Shown here in pieces: positions 32,674 to 40,825 of a stretch of 40,825 nucleotides of DNA; position 1 is the first letter of the stretch, and every line of letters starts with the position of its first letter. A model generated the notes under the pieces. That model was not told the origin of the DNA. It was given only the letters and a program-made list of their open reading frames with translations, and ran no database searches. Source of the stretch: Pseudomonadales bacterium (GTDB taxonomy: Bacteria; Pseudomonadota; Gammaproteobacteria; Pseudomonadales; Azotimanducaceae). The position numbers were made by a program, and so were the translations under genes. The stretch lies in NCBI GenBank assembly GCA_028280225.1, contig JANQMF010000084.1, forward strand, positions 1 through 40,825. The letters are read 5' to 3'.

Positions 32674-35600
32674 ATGCGCATTGTAGATGACAGATTTCGA
32701 CTATCGCCCACAGATCTAAGCCATTTCCTCGGATGCCGTCATCTGACAAGCCTTGATATTCGCTCGGAGAAAGGTGAACTGGATCGACCCGAGCCTTTCA
32801 GCCCTCTCATCAATGAACTGATTGATAAAGGCAAACAACATGAAACCACCTACCTGGCACACCTAAAGGCGCAAGGTCTTAAAGTAGTCGAGTTGGAGGA
32901 AGATGCCGGTTCTCAAGCAACCATCGATGCGATGGAAGCAGGCGCGGATGTTATTTATCAAGCACCGCTACGAAATGACACCTGGTTTGGCTTTGCTGAT
33001 TTTCTAATCAAAGTCCCTACGAAGAGTGATCGTTGGGATTGGTCCTACGAAGTTCAAGATACCAAGCTCGCAAAAGAGACAAGAGGTGGCACGATCGTGC
33101 AGCTCTGCGTGTACAGCTATCTGGTCGGCGAGATTCAGGGTAGGCCGCCAGAACACATGCACGTCGTCGCGCCCGGTAGGAACTATGCGCCGGAGACTCA
33201 TCGATGTGATGACTATGGTGCGTACTTCCGCCTCATCGCTGGCGGATTGCGCGATTTCGCCAACGCGCCAAGCGAAACCTACCCAGATCTAGTTTCGCAT
33301 TGCGACTATTGTAATTGGTGGGCAGTGTGCGAGACGCGCCGTAGAGGCGACGATCACCTCTGCTACGTCGCCGGGCTTGGAGGGAGTCAATTGGCGACGC
33401 TCCGGGACATGGACATCAACACGCTTGAGGCGCTCGCTGAAGCGCCGTCCATCGAAAAACCTGACCGTGGATCTCGCGAGACGCTGCTCAAACTTCAGGA
33501 GCAAGCGCGGATTCAGCTGTGGGGACGTGAATCGGGAGAACCCATTCATGAGATCATAACGCCACTCGATGAACAGCATGGCTTTCGGTTGCTGCCCGAA
33601 CCGACACCTGATGACATTTTCCTGGATTTCGAGGGTAACCACTTTGCTGAACATGGCGTTAGGGAATACCTCACAGGCTATGTAACGCTAGATGGCGAAG
33701 CAATGCAGTACACGCCATTGTGGGCGGATACACAGGCTAAGGAGCAGCAGGCGTTTGAGCAGTTTGTTGATTTTGCACTTAGCGTGCGTGAGCGAAACCC
33801 GAACGCGCACATCTATCATTTCGGCGCTTATGAACCCGTAGCCCTAAAACGCCAGATGGGTTGGTTTGCCACGAGGGAGGTAGAACTCGACCGATTACTT
33901 CGTGGAGAGACGTTTGTAGACCTGCACCGGGTTGTAAAGTCGTCGTTGATTGCCAGCGTGGAAAACTACTCAATCAAGAACCTAGAGCCCCACTTTGGTT
34001 ACGAGCGAACGCAGAATTTGCGAGAAGCGACCCGAAGCCGCAGAGCGATCGAAGTTGCTCTAGAGATTGGAACGCTAGACGACTCTGTTGTGGACCACAT
34101 CGCTCGGGTGGAGGTGTATAACCGAGAAGATTGTGAATCCACGTATCGGCTACAGCAGTGGCTGGAATCGCTCCGTGCCCAGGAGGTTGCCAATGGTGCC
34201 AACATCCCTCGGCCGCAGGTCAGTGATGGAGAGGCCCCCGAAGAGATCGGGGATCTAGATCGAAGGCTGCAGGATCTGCGTGATAGGCTGTTGGTTGACG
34301 TACCCGAGGAGCCTTCAGAGCGATCAACGGAAGAACAGGCGCGTTTCTTACTAGCTCACATGATGGAATTTCACCGTCGCGAGAATAAGGCGGCATGGTG
34401 GGAAAATTACCGACTACGCGATCTGCCCAATGAAGATTACTTGGGAGAACGTCGTGCGGTCGCTGAGCTTGAGTTCATCGAAGTGCTCGATCACAAAGCT
34501 GCTCCCTTACAGCGCTACCGATTCATCAAACAGGATGTTGACGCACGCGTTGATGATGAAGTGAAGGACAACGAGGGGAACAAGATCGGGACCGTGACAG
34601 CGCTTGATCTTGGCAACAGCTTCATTGACATCAAAAAACGCAAGGACACAGCGGGTACGCATCCCACACACGCATATTTTCACAAGGTGATCGGCGCAGA
34701 TGCTATGCGTGAGTCATTGGTACGGTTTGGGGAACATGTCATCTCAAATGGATTGGCCATGGCTTCGCCGTATGCATCGGCTGTTCGATTGTTACTCCGA
34801 TCAGCGCCCAACGGTGAGACAGATAGTGACTCATTGATGTTCACAACCGAAGGTGTTCTTCAGGCCGCAAAACGTCTGATCACCGACATGGAAGGCCAGG
34901 TCCTTGCGATCCAGGGGCCTCCTGGTACAGGAAAAACCTTCACTGGCGCACAAATGATTTGTGAGCTCATTGAAGTTGGGAAATCTGTCGGCGTTACTGC
35001 GGTAAGCCACAAGGTCATTCTGAATTTGCTTGAGAAGGCGGCCGAGGAAGCGGTGTCGCGAGGCTTGGATACTCGCATTGTCCATAAGCCGAAATCGGGC
35101 GAGAAAGAGTATGAAGGCGATAGTGCCATTTCTTATGAGAAAAAGGACCCAAAGATCTTAGAGGGTTTGGCGGATGGCAGTATCGCGGTCCAGGGTGGTA
35201 CAACTTGGCTTTGGTCTAAGCCTGAGTTCGCTGAGCAACAGCTGGATGTGCTGATCGTCGATGAAGCTGGCCAGATGGCATTAGCAAACGTGCTGGCCGT
35301 CGCGCCCGCTGCGAAGACACTGGTCTTGCTCGGCGATCCGCAGCAACTAGAGCAACCTTTGCAAAGCAGCCACCCTGAAGGCAGTGATGTGCCAGCGCTC
35401 ACCCATTGGCTCGGTGCTCGAAATACGATGCCGGAAGATCGAGGTTTGTTTTTGGACGTGACATGGCGTTTACATCCAGACATCTGCCGCTTTACTTCCG
35501 AGGTGTATTACGAAGAACGACTAACCGCGAAACCCGGGCTCGAAAGCCAATCGATCAAGGGAGAAGATCAGCCACTGAGTGCAGGACTCGGTTTTTTGCC

Positions 35601-36090
35601 AGTCGAACACACGGGGAATACAGCACGATCGACCGAAGAAGCTGAAGCGGCCAAGCACGTGGTCGAAAATCTGTTAGACGGCAAAAGGAAATGGACAGAC
35701 AGTGCCCAAGTTCAGCGTCCCCTGGAAGCATCCGACATCTTGCTCGTCGCTCCGTACAACGCCCAGGTCGCGCTGCTCGAAGAAATGCTGCCAATGCTTG
35801 CGGGTCAGATCGGAACGGTCGACAAGTTCCAAGGGCAGGAAGCGCCAATAGTCATCTACTCAATGACTTCTTCATCGCCCGCTGATGCGCCCCGGGGAAT
35901 GGAGTTCCTCTACAATCCCAACAGATTCAATGTGGCGACTTCGAGAGCGAAGGCGCTATTCATACTGATAGGGAGTCCATTGCTACTTGATCCAGAATGC
36001 AAAACCCCGGCGCAAATGAGAATGGCCAATGGTGTTTGCCGGTTCAGAGAGCTCGCCAGGCACTATGATCAACAGGCTTTCTCAAACTGA
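32674..36090 (+). CDS. TM0106-family RecB/Cas4-like nuclease fused to RNase H-like domain and SF1 helicase
   Basis: A 1138-aa protein with three enzymatic modules. (1) Residues about 10-235: a RecB/Cas4-like nuclease of the TM0106 family, with D109, a (D/E)xK variant at D129-T-K131, a QLCVYSYLV helix, and C210, C213, C219 and C230, which may hold an iron-sulfur cluster as in Cas4. (2) About 310-495: an RNase H-like/YprB-type domain, FLDFEG (D318, E320), D416 and YNREDCEST (D486). (3) About 735-1120: a Dna2/Upf1-type SF1 helicase, Walker A GPPGTGKT (K754), Walker B VDEAGQ (D863, E864), GDPQQL, DKFQGQE and TSRAK (R1091). ATG 32674 is preferred; an in-frame TTG at 32635 adds 13 residues. The substrate is unknown; defence or DNA repair are plausible. 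Confidence 0.88.
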   Translation: MRIVDDRFRLSPTDLSHFLGCRHLTSLDIRSEKGELDRPEPFSPLINELIDKGKQHETTYLAHLKAQGLKVVELEEDAGSQATIDAMEAGADVIYQAPLRNDTWFGFADFLIKVPTKSDRWDWSYEVQDTKLAKETRGGTIVQLCVYSYLVGEIQGRPPEHMHVVAPGRNYAPETHRCDDYGAYFRLIAGGLRDFANAPSETYPDLVSHCDYCNWWAVCETRRRGDDHLCYVAGLGGSQLATLRDMDINTLEALAEAPSIEKPDRGSRETLLKLQEQARIQLWGRESGEPIHEIITPLDEQHGFRLLPEPTPDDIFLDFEGNHFAEHGVREYLTGYVTLDGEAMQYTPLWADTQAKEQQAFEQFVDFALSVRERNPNAHIYHFGAYEPVALKRQMGWFATREVELDRLLRGETFVDLHRVVKSSLIASVENYSIKNLEPHFGYERTQNLREATRSRRAIEVALEIGTLDDSVVDHIARVEVYNREDCESTYRLQQWLESLRAQEVANGANIPRPQVSDGEAPEEIGDLDRRLQDLRDRLLVDVPEEPSERSTEEQARFLLAHMMEFHRRENKAAWWENYRLRDLPNEDYLGERRAVAELEFIEVLDHKAAPLQRYRFIKQDVDARVDDEVKDNEGNKIGTVTALDLGNSFIDIKKRKDTAGTHPTHAYFHKVIGADAMRESLVRFGEHVISNGLAMASPYASAVRLLLRSAPNGETDSDSLMFTTEGVLQAAKRLITDMEGQVLAIQGPPGTGKTFTGAQMICELIEVGKSVGVTAVSHKVILNLLEKAAEEAVSRGLDTRIVHKPKSGEKEYEGDSAISYEKKDPKILEGLADGSIAVQGGTTWLWSKPEFAEQQLDVLIVDEAGQMALANVLAVAPAAKTLVLLGDPQQLEQPLQSSHPEGSDVPALTHWLGARNTMPEDRGLFLDVTWRLHPDICRFTSEVYYEERLTAKPGLESQSIKGEDQPLSAGLGFLPVEHTGNTARSTEEAEAAKHVVENLLDGKRKWTDSAQVQRPLEASDILLVAPYNAQVALLEEMLPMLAGQIGTVDKFQGQEAPIVIYSMTSSSPADAPRGMEFLYNPNRFNVATSRAKALFILIGSPLLLDPECKTPAQMRMANGVCRFRELARHYDQQAFSN

Positions 36091-36096
36091 AGCGAT

Positions 36097-36110
36097 CCAA
36101 AAGTCTTTGG
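36097..36110. other. small hairpin between the two convergent island genes
   Basis: CCAAA (36097-36101) and TTTGG (36106-36110) form a 5-bp stem with a four-base loop in the 34-base gap between convergent stops. It lacks a good T-run on either strand, so terminator function is doubtful. Confidence 0.25.
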
Positions 36111-36124
36111 GACTAACTGTTATT

Positions 36125-39100
36125 CTAACGACGTCTAGACCGACCGGTGTAGTGTCTCTGTCGACCTGAGCTTGACTCTCTTTTACAAAGCGTGCATGAA
36201 CGAGCGAATCCGGATTTCAGTTTTGGATCTCGAAACTCCGAGGTTGGTTTTATTGCGCCACACGTACTGCACTTTTTATGTGTGCCTTCTGCCAACCCTT
36301 TTCGGTCTCGTTCCTCTTGTTCACTGATCCCAGAGAGAATTTCATTTTTGTTTTCGGCTGATGCGAGAAGTTCGAACGCCTCGCTTAGCCTGTCGTCTAG
36401 TACCGAAATTGGATCATCGCCCAAATTGAACCGGTTAACGCGGATCATTTTGTAGCCATAGCCTTCGAGCACTGCCTCTCGCTCTACGTCTGCTTCAAGC
36501 AAATAGTGTTGCCAGTTACTGCTATCAATCCTGTCTTGCCGCTCGAAGTGAAACTCAAACCCGTCGTACTCAACAATAACTTGTCTTAGGGAGTCCTCTG
36601 TTCGCAGCCTTAGGAGAAAGTCCACTTTATATGAGGGATGCGAATAGCTCGGGTCAATGCTTTTTAGGTAGTCGCCGATGGGGAACTGGGAAATAATCTC
36701 CAACGATCCTTGGTTTCGTGTAAAGAACGCTGTACTTGCTAGCCATTCCAGAACATGGGCTTCCATCGGGGACTGCGAGTCGGTGTCTTCAACCGAAGGC
36801 ATTGTTTTTGCGTGATCTAGAACGTGCTTGTAATGTTCTAGTACCTGTCGTGCTGCGCCTTTGAACTCTCCAATCGGTTTGGAGCATAGAAATACCAGCT
36901 TCTCTTGGCCTCGGCTGAAAGCGACATTTAGCCGTTGCACCTTTAGTTTGCCTTCGGCGTCCTCTGCCGCCACCGCACTCAGATCAGACGGGAAGATATA
37001 GTTGAGACGGTCATGTTCGCGGGTTGAAACCATTGAGTAAAATATGAGTTCGCGCTCCTCACCCTGACAAGTGTCTGCTGTAAAAACAGCGAGCTTAAGT
37101 CGGTCTCTGAAGTCGTGCGCTTTTGGATGATTCATTACCCGTTCGTTTACTAGGCGTTGTTGCTCCCTAAATGGCGTAATGACCGCGACTGTCGGCGGCG
37201 ATTCCGTTTCAAGAAGGTATTCTAGTCTTTCGAGAATAACTTCTGCTTCCCAGGTGTTGGCGTTTCTTACGTCTTCGAAGCGGTCTGGGTTCTCTGATAC
37301 GACGAATTCCAGAACATCATCTATTGGCTTGCCCCTTAGTTTTAGTACTTGCAGCGCGCCACCGTAGAAATGCTCTGAACTAAAGCTGATAATTTCTGGA
37401 TAGCCGCGGAAGTGCTTACGAAGCATTATCATGTACTCGCTGGTCATCTCGCCGAAGTCCATGACGCTTTTTGTAACGTCGAGGTTTTTAAGGCGGGTAG
37501 CGAGTGCGCTATCCAAGTCTTCTTCGAGGTCGTCGAAAGCGCCGCGTACCTCGTCAAAATATGCGTTGTTCAGCGCCTTGCTCGCCTGTGCGGCTTTGAC
37601 GTTACTAAACTGCTGTCTGTCACCCATCAGCACGGTCTTCTTGCTGCGCAAAATCGCTGGGAGGGCCTGTGCGATAGATACTTGGGATGCTTCGTCGATG
37701 ATTACGAGATCGAACAATCCTTGTTCCAAAGGTATGTAGTTTGCGTAGTCACGAAGCCCTGCGATCATGACTGGGAATGCTTCGCGTAAACTGGAGAACT
37801 TATCGATCGGAAACTTGGATTTGCTTCTTACGATATCACGAAGGGTCTTGGCATCATTCTTTCGGGCTTCTACAAAGTGAACCACGCGTTCATCAATATG
37901 TTTGGTGATTCGCTTAGCACAAAAATCCTCATAGTTACGCTTAAGTCTTAGATAGTCGAAATCAGGCATTTCATTGAACTTGCTCGCGATAGCTGCTTCT
38001 GTTTGGCGCAATGAAATGAATTCAGTTAGCTTTCGCTGATCTGCCTCCGTTGCACTCAACAACTCGATGACCGTCACGGGTATGTCGTACTCGGACAAAG
38101 CGTCGTGATCGAGTGACAGGTAAAGTTCGATTGATTCGTACTCTTCAGGCGCGAGCTCTACGCGAGCACAGACACAAGAGTGCAGCGTCTGAAAATGTTG
38201 CCCATCAATTGCTCTCCCTCGCAAAATATCCTGAAGCTCCTTTCGTATTTTTGCAGCGCGTAGAAGGTCATCGCTGTGGGCCCGGACATCACGAATGTCA
38301 TCCCCCAATATCTCGCGAGCAGTTCGGGAAACGCTGCTTAGTTGCTTCCGCCTAAACAGGTAACCAAAAATTGCCTGTTTCATGTCAACAACTTCGCGTT
38401 GGAGCGCTTGCAACTCTTCGGCGCGTTCGAGATTGATGTTCGGCCATTTCAGCAAAAACTGTTGAAGTTCCTCGGAGACATCTCCAATTGCTGGGCCCAG
38501 TCGTTGCAGGATTGCGAGATCCTGAGTTTGGTCGCCTTCAGAAAGAAACTTACTGAAGAAGGATCGATGTTTGTCGAGCAACGCAAAGAAGCGAGAGAGC
38601 GCGTCGAGCGACTCTATATCATTGTTTGTAAAGTGGTCTAGAGCAGGAACGAGATCTCGGTATTCATCCTCCATCCAGAAATAGGATCCGAGCTGCCGTA
38701 AATCGAGAGATTTGCCGACTTCGATACGGGCTGAGACGCCATCGACCATTTCGCTTTTAATACTTTCGAACTCGTCGTTAAATGCGGATTCAGACGTCTT
38801 GAAACTTTGCAGCGCCGTTTTGATTTTCTGAATCGAGCCTGGCTTTACGATCTTGGCGTAGTTAGCGGAGTCCTTCCCTAGCCGTAGTACCGGATTTACG
38901 TATTCGCCCTCTTCTCCTCGAACTCTCTCAAATACTGCGTTCAGCTTTGATTCTACGACGTCTAGCGCTTCCTTCTTGTCAGAAAGAATCAGTACATTTT
39001 TGCCCTCGCGAATCACATCGAAAGCCAAAGCCGCGAGGCTATGGGACTTACCGCAACCAGGCGGACCTTCAACCACGATCATGCGTGATTTCTTGTGGTG

Positions 39101-40504
39101 AACAGCTTCCATGAGTTTTCTCTGTTCTTCAGCAAGCGGTAGAGGGCTTTCGAACACTAGGCGGTCGGGCACACTTGATTCGCGCCATATGCTGTCAATA
39201 TCCGCCTCAAGGGAGATGGGATTCTTTGAGAGGAACGACCCGATAAGGCTCTCAAAGGCTAAAACCAACGGGTTTTCTGGGTCGAGCCCAGACATAAGCA
39301 ATTCATAGTCATTAACGATTGCTTCGTCTGCGTTGTCGGCGAGGGAGAGGCTCAAGTCATTGCTGATACGAAAGTCTTCACCTTCAGCAAAGTGGGTTGC
39401 GGGCGAAGTGAAATCTAGTTCGCCGTTGCATTGGAGACCGGCCAGTATTCGATGTTGTGTGCGTTCTATCAGATCAAGAAAGGTGTCAGAGTCTTCTTGA
39501 TGAAAAATCCGCTCACTCACAGGATTGGGCACTACTCGTCCAATGGCTCTGGTCAGTTCGCCTGCGATGTAGTCACATGCGGGTTTATTGACATAGACAA
39601 AACTCTGGAACTCCATCCGTACGGAAGCTTCCTCGAATTCGACATCTAGTGGAATGTAGTAGAGTGGGAATTTGTGTGTTTTGTATTGGATCTCACCCAC
39701 GTTTAGATAGATCGTAGTGTTCTCAAGCGTCTGTCGTGATGCAACAAGCTCGCGCACGTCAACAAACAGATCTGCTGCACCGAAGTGTTCGAAGTAATCG
39801 TGGAGTACAAGTTTGACCCTCTGCTCGTCCGTCATGTCCCGAACGATCTGTTCAAAGAGGGACGAATCACTTTTTACCAGAAGATCTGCACACGCGATGG
39901 GTAGCGACTCAGCTACTTCGTCCAAGAGGCGCTCGACGATTTCTTCGGTGTAAGCAGCTAGTTGGCGGTCACCTGCATCATCGCTCGGATCGGATCCGAA
40001 GATTGGCTCTAACAGTGCAATCAAAGGACTAACAACGACGCGCTGCATACCTGATCCAAGCGCTTTTTTCGCATCAACGGTCGCCTCGTCGATGTTTGCC
40101 GTTTCTTTGTGCTTGTTTAGCAGCGCTGTCGGAATTGCTAGCCCACTGGATAAAAGGCGATCCGTTTCAATCTTGTCAATCGCACTGACGATTCCCGCCT
40201 GAACTCCCTTGCTTAAGTCGGCTCGGTACTTCCTGGGGGAAACTCTGACTGTCGCAGTCTGCTGTTCTAGTTTTCCGGATATCAGTGAACGGAATTGGCT
40301 AAATCTCTCTATGCGAACACCAATCCTGCTGTTTTTAGAGTCTCGAAGTGCATACCTACGCTTTGGGGTTCGAACTTTCTTGAAATCAGTTTCAAGGAAT
40401 TCTTTGTAGTAGGCGCAGAGTGTCATCATCGCCTTGCTGATTGGCACTGTCGGTTTATTGCCATCCGGTGTTGGCAGGACTGGCTTGTCTTCAACGTTGC
40501 TCAT
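36125..40504 (-). CDS. Large SF1 helicase with C-terminal DUF559/Vsr-like nuclease and zinc ribbon
   Basis: A 1459-aa protein. Residues 1 to about 450 match nothing I recognise. An SF1 (Upf1/Dna2-like) helicase follows: Walker A GPPGCGKSHS (K486), a long charged helical insert of about 440 residues, Walker B VIIDEASQ (D937, E938), GDRQQF, LRKHFRGYPEI, TADTCQGEE and NVAFSRGQEKL. Then comes a restriction-endonuclease-like domain (about 1245-1375) with an early E1248, KVDFLL (D1295) and VEYDGFEFHF (E1312, D1314), as in DUF559/Vsr proteins. The C-terminus is a zinc ribbon (C1412, C1415, C1437, C1440) of the kind often next to HNH nucleases, then a basic tail. ATG 40504 fits AAGGA upstream better than the GTG before it. 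It resembles Hhe-type helicase-Vsr defence proteins, but no DUF4011 domain was recognised. Confidence 0.85.
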   Translation of the reverse strand: MSNVEDKPVLPTPDGNKPTVPISKAMMTLCAYYKEFLETDFKKVRTPKRRYALRDSKNSRIGVRIERFSQFRSLISGKLEQQTATVRVSPRKYRADLSKGVQAGIVSAIDKIETDRLLSSGLAIPTALLNKHKETANIDEATVDAKKALGSGMQRVVVSPLIALLEPIFGSDPSDDAGDRQLAAYTEEIVERLLDEVAESLPIACADLLVKSDSSLFEQIVRDMTDEQRVKLVLHDYFEHFGAADLFVDVRELVASRQTLENTTIYLNVGEIQYKTHKFPLYYIPLDVEFEEASVRMEFQSFVYVNKPACDYIAGELTRAIGRVVPNPVSERIFHQEDSDTFLDLIERTQHRILAGLQCNGELDFTSPATHFAEGEDFRISNDLSLSLADNADEAIVNDYELLMSGLDPENPLVLAFESLIGSFLSKNPISLEADIDSIWRESSVPDRLVFESPLPLAEEQRKLMEAVHHKKSRMIVVEGPPGCGKSHSLAALAFDVIREGKNVLILSDKKEALDVVESKLNAVFERVRGEEGEYVNPVLRLGKDSANYAKIVKPGSIQKIKTALQSFKTSESAFNDEFESIKSEMVDGVSARIEVGKSLDLRQLGSYFWMEDEYRDLVPALDHFTNNDIESLDALSRFFALLDKHRSFFSKFLSEGDQTQDLAILQRLGPAIGDVSEELQQFLLKWPNINLERAEELQALQREVVDMKQAIFGYLFRRKQLSSVSRTAREILGDDIRDVRAHSDDLLRAAKIRKELQDILRGRAIDGQHFQTLHSCVCARVELAPEEYESIELYLSLDHDALSEYDIPVTVIELLSATEADQRKLTEFISLRQTEAAIASKFNEMPDFDYLRLKRNYEDFCAKRITKHIDERVVHFVEARKNDAKTLRDIVRSKSKFPIDKFSSLREAFPVMIAGLRDYANYIPLEQGLFDLVIIDEASQVSIAQALPAILRSKKTVLMGDRQQFSNVKAAQASKALNNAYFDEVRGAFDDLEEDLDSALATRLKNLDVTKSVMDFGEMTSEYMIMLRKHFRGYPEIISFSSEHFYGGALQVLKLRGKPIDDVLEFVVSENPDRFEDVRNANTWEAEVILERLEYLLETESPPTVAVITPFREQQRLVNERVMNHPKAHDFRDRLKLAVFTADTCQGEERELIFYSMVSTREHDRLNYIFPSDLSAVAAEDAEGKLKVQRLNVAFSRGQEKLVFLCSKPIGEFKGAARQVLEHYKHVLDHAKTMPSVEDTDSQSPMEAHVLEWLASTAFFTRNQGSLEIISQFPIGDYLKSIDPSYSHPSYKVDFLLRLRTEDSLRQVIVEYDGFEFHFERQDRIDSSNWQHYLLEADVEREAVLEGYGYKMIRVNRFNLGDDPISVLDDRLSEAFELLASAENKNEILSGISEQEERDRKGLAEGTHKKCSTCGAIKPTSEFRDPKLKSGFARSCTLCKRESSSGRQRHYTGRSRRR

Positions 40505-40518
40505 CACATCCTTATCCC

Positions 40519-40534
40519 GAGCCTCCCGCGGCTC
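40519..40534 (-). other. hairpin in the 5' leader of the large helicase gene
   Basis: GAGCC (40519-40523) and GGCTC (40530-40534) form a 5-bp GC-rich stem with a six-base loop, 15 bases upstream of the ATG at 40504 on the minus strand and just before the AAGGA. The 180-base spacer 40505-40684 otherwise shows no gene and no convincing promoter. Confidence 0.35.
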
Positions 40535-40684
40535 CTATTAAACAGGATTGGAGCTGAAATGTAAGGAGTTAGTCGAGCCTTGCTTGAAAGCTATACAATA
40601 TGTGGAGAATTTGACTTGCACGCGTCAACAACCCGCCACATGGTGCAAAAAACACTAAACGAACCGACGGAGAGTTTGAGAGTT

Positions 40685-40825
40685 TTACGACAGCAATTGA
40701 GCGACTAGTTTCGTAAAGGGAACGATATCCTCTCCAACGCTCGCAGCCTCAAGCGCACTCATATACGCAGCACGTTGGTCTACCGTGATGACTGTCCAAG
40801 GGTAGCCGCCAGCGGCCATCATCAA
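40685..40825 (-). CDS. Fic-family protein, C-terminal fragment
   Basis: The window ends inside this gene; 46 C-terminal residues and the stop are present. The translation contains AAGGYPWTVITVDQR, YMSALEAASVGEDIVPF and a leucine-rich end, which is the characteristic C-terminus of many Fic-domain proteins (GGYPWTVIPV...YM.ALE.ASV..DI.PF). Fic proteins usually transfer AMP to target proteins and occur as toxins or stress modulators. The catalytic HPFxxGNGR motif would be outside the window, so activity cannot be judged. It is on the same strand as the large helicase gene, 180 bases upstream of it. Confidence 0.8.
   Translation of the reverse strand: MMMAAGGYPWTVITVDQRAAYMSALEAASVGEDIVPFTKLVAQLLS

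Noticed and set aside
32375-32674. Tn7-like transposon end
   Set aside because: No TGT-bounded terminal sequence with repeated transposase sites was visible, and no tns genes are in the window.

Overview
The window is the replication-origin region of a gammaproteobacterial chromosome followed by an accessory region. Gene content and order (rsmB-trkA-trkH; gyrB-recF-dnaN-dnaA; rpmH-rnpA-yidD-yidC-mnmE-mnmG-rsmG-parA-parB-atpIBEFHAGDC-glmU-glmS) match the Pseudomonas-like gammaproteobacterial layout. ParB-binding sites of the Pseudomonas type (GTTCCACGTGGAAC) support the same placement. The genus cannot be fixed from the sequence alone.

Layout. (1) 1-3285, plus strand: end of rsmB, then the Trk potassium uptake genes trkA and trkH. 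(2) 3270-4723, minus strand: a late lipid A acyltransferase and tag (3-methyladenine glycosylase), overlapping by one base. (3) 4815-5363, plus strand: gmhB. The glyQ-glyS pair that sits between tag and gmhB in Pseudomonas is absent. (4) 5347-11648, minus strand: gyrB, recF, dnaN, dnaA. Two parS sites lie inside recF. (5) 11649-12996: about 1.35 kb without a gene, holding a perfect DnaA box, degenerate DnaA boxes, a strong palindrome upstream of dnaA and a good sigma-70 promoter for rpmH. This is the probable oriC. (6) 12997-21639, plus strand: rpmH, rnpA, yidD, yidC, mnmE, mnmG, rsmG, parA, parB. (7) 21696-29005: the nine-gene F1Fo ATP synthase operon with its own promoter and a strong intrinsic terminator. 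(8) 29062-32374: glmU and glmS, the two enzymes that open and close the UDP-GlcNAc branch.

(9) From 32375 the conserved layout stops. Immediately after glmS, at the place where Tn7-type elements insert (attTn7), is a 260-bp structured spacer. It is followed by two very large convergent genes: a TM0106-type protein (Cas4/RecB-like nuclease, RNase H-like domain, SF1 helicase; 1138 aa) on the plus strand and an SF1 helicase with a C-terminal DUF559/Vsr-like nuclease domain and a zinc ribbon (1459 aa) on the minus strand. The window ends inside the 3' end of a Fic-family gene. These look like a defence or DNA-processing island in the glmS hotspot and are the best candidates for an uncharacterised system. 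No transposase, integrase, CRISPR array or tRNA was seen.
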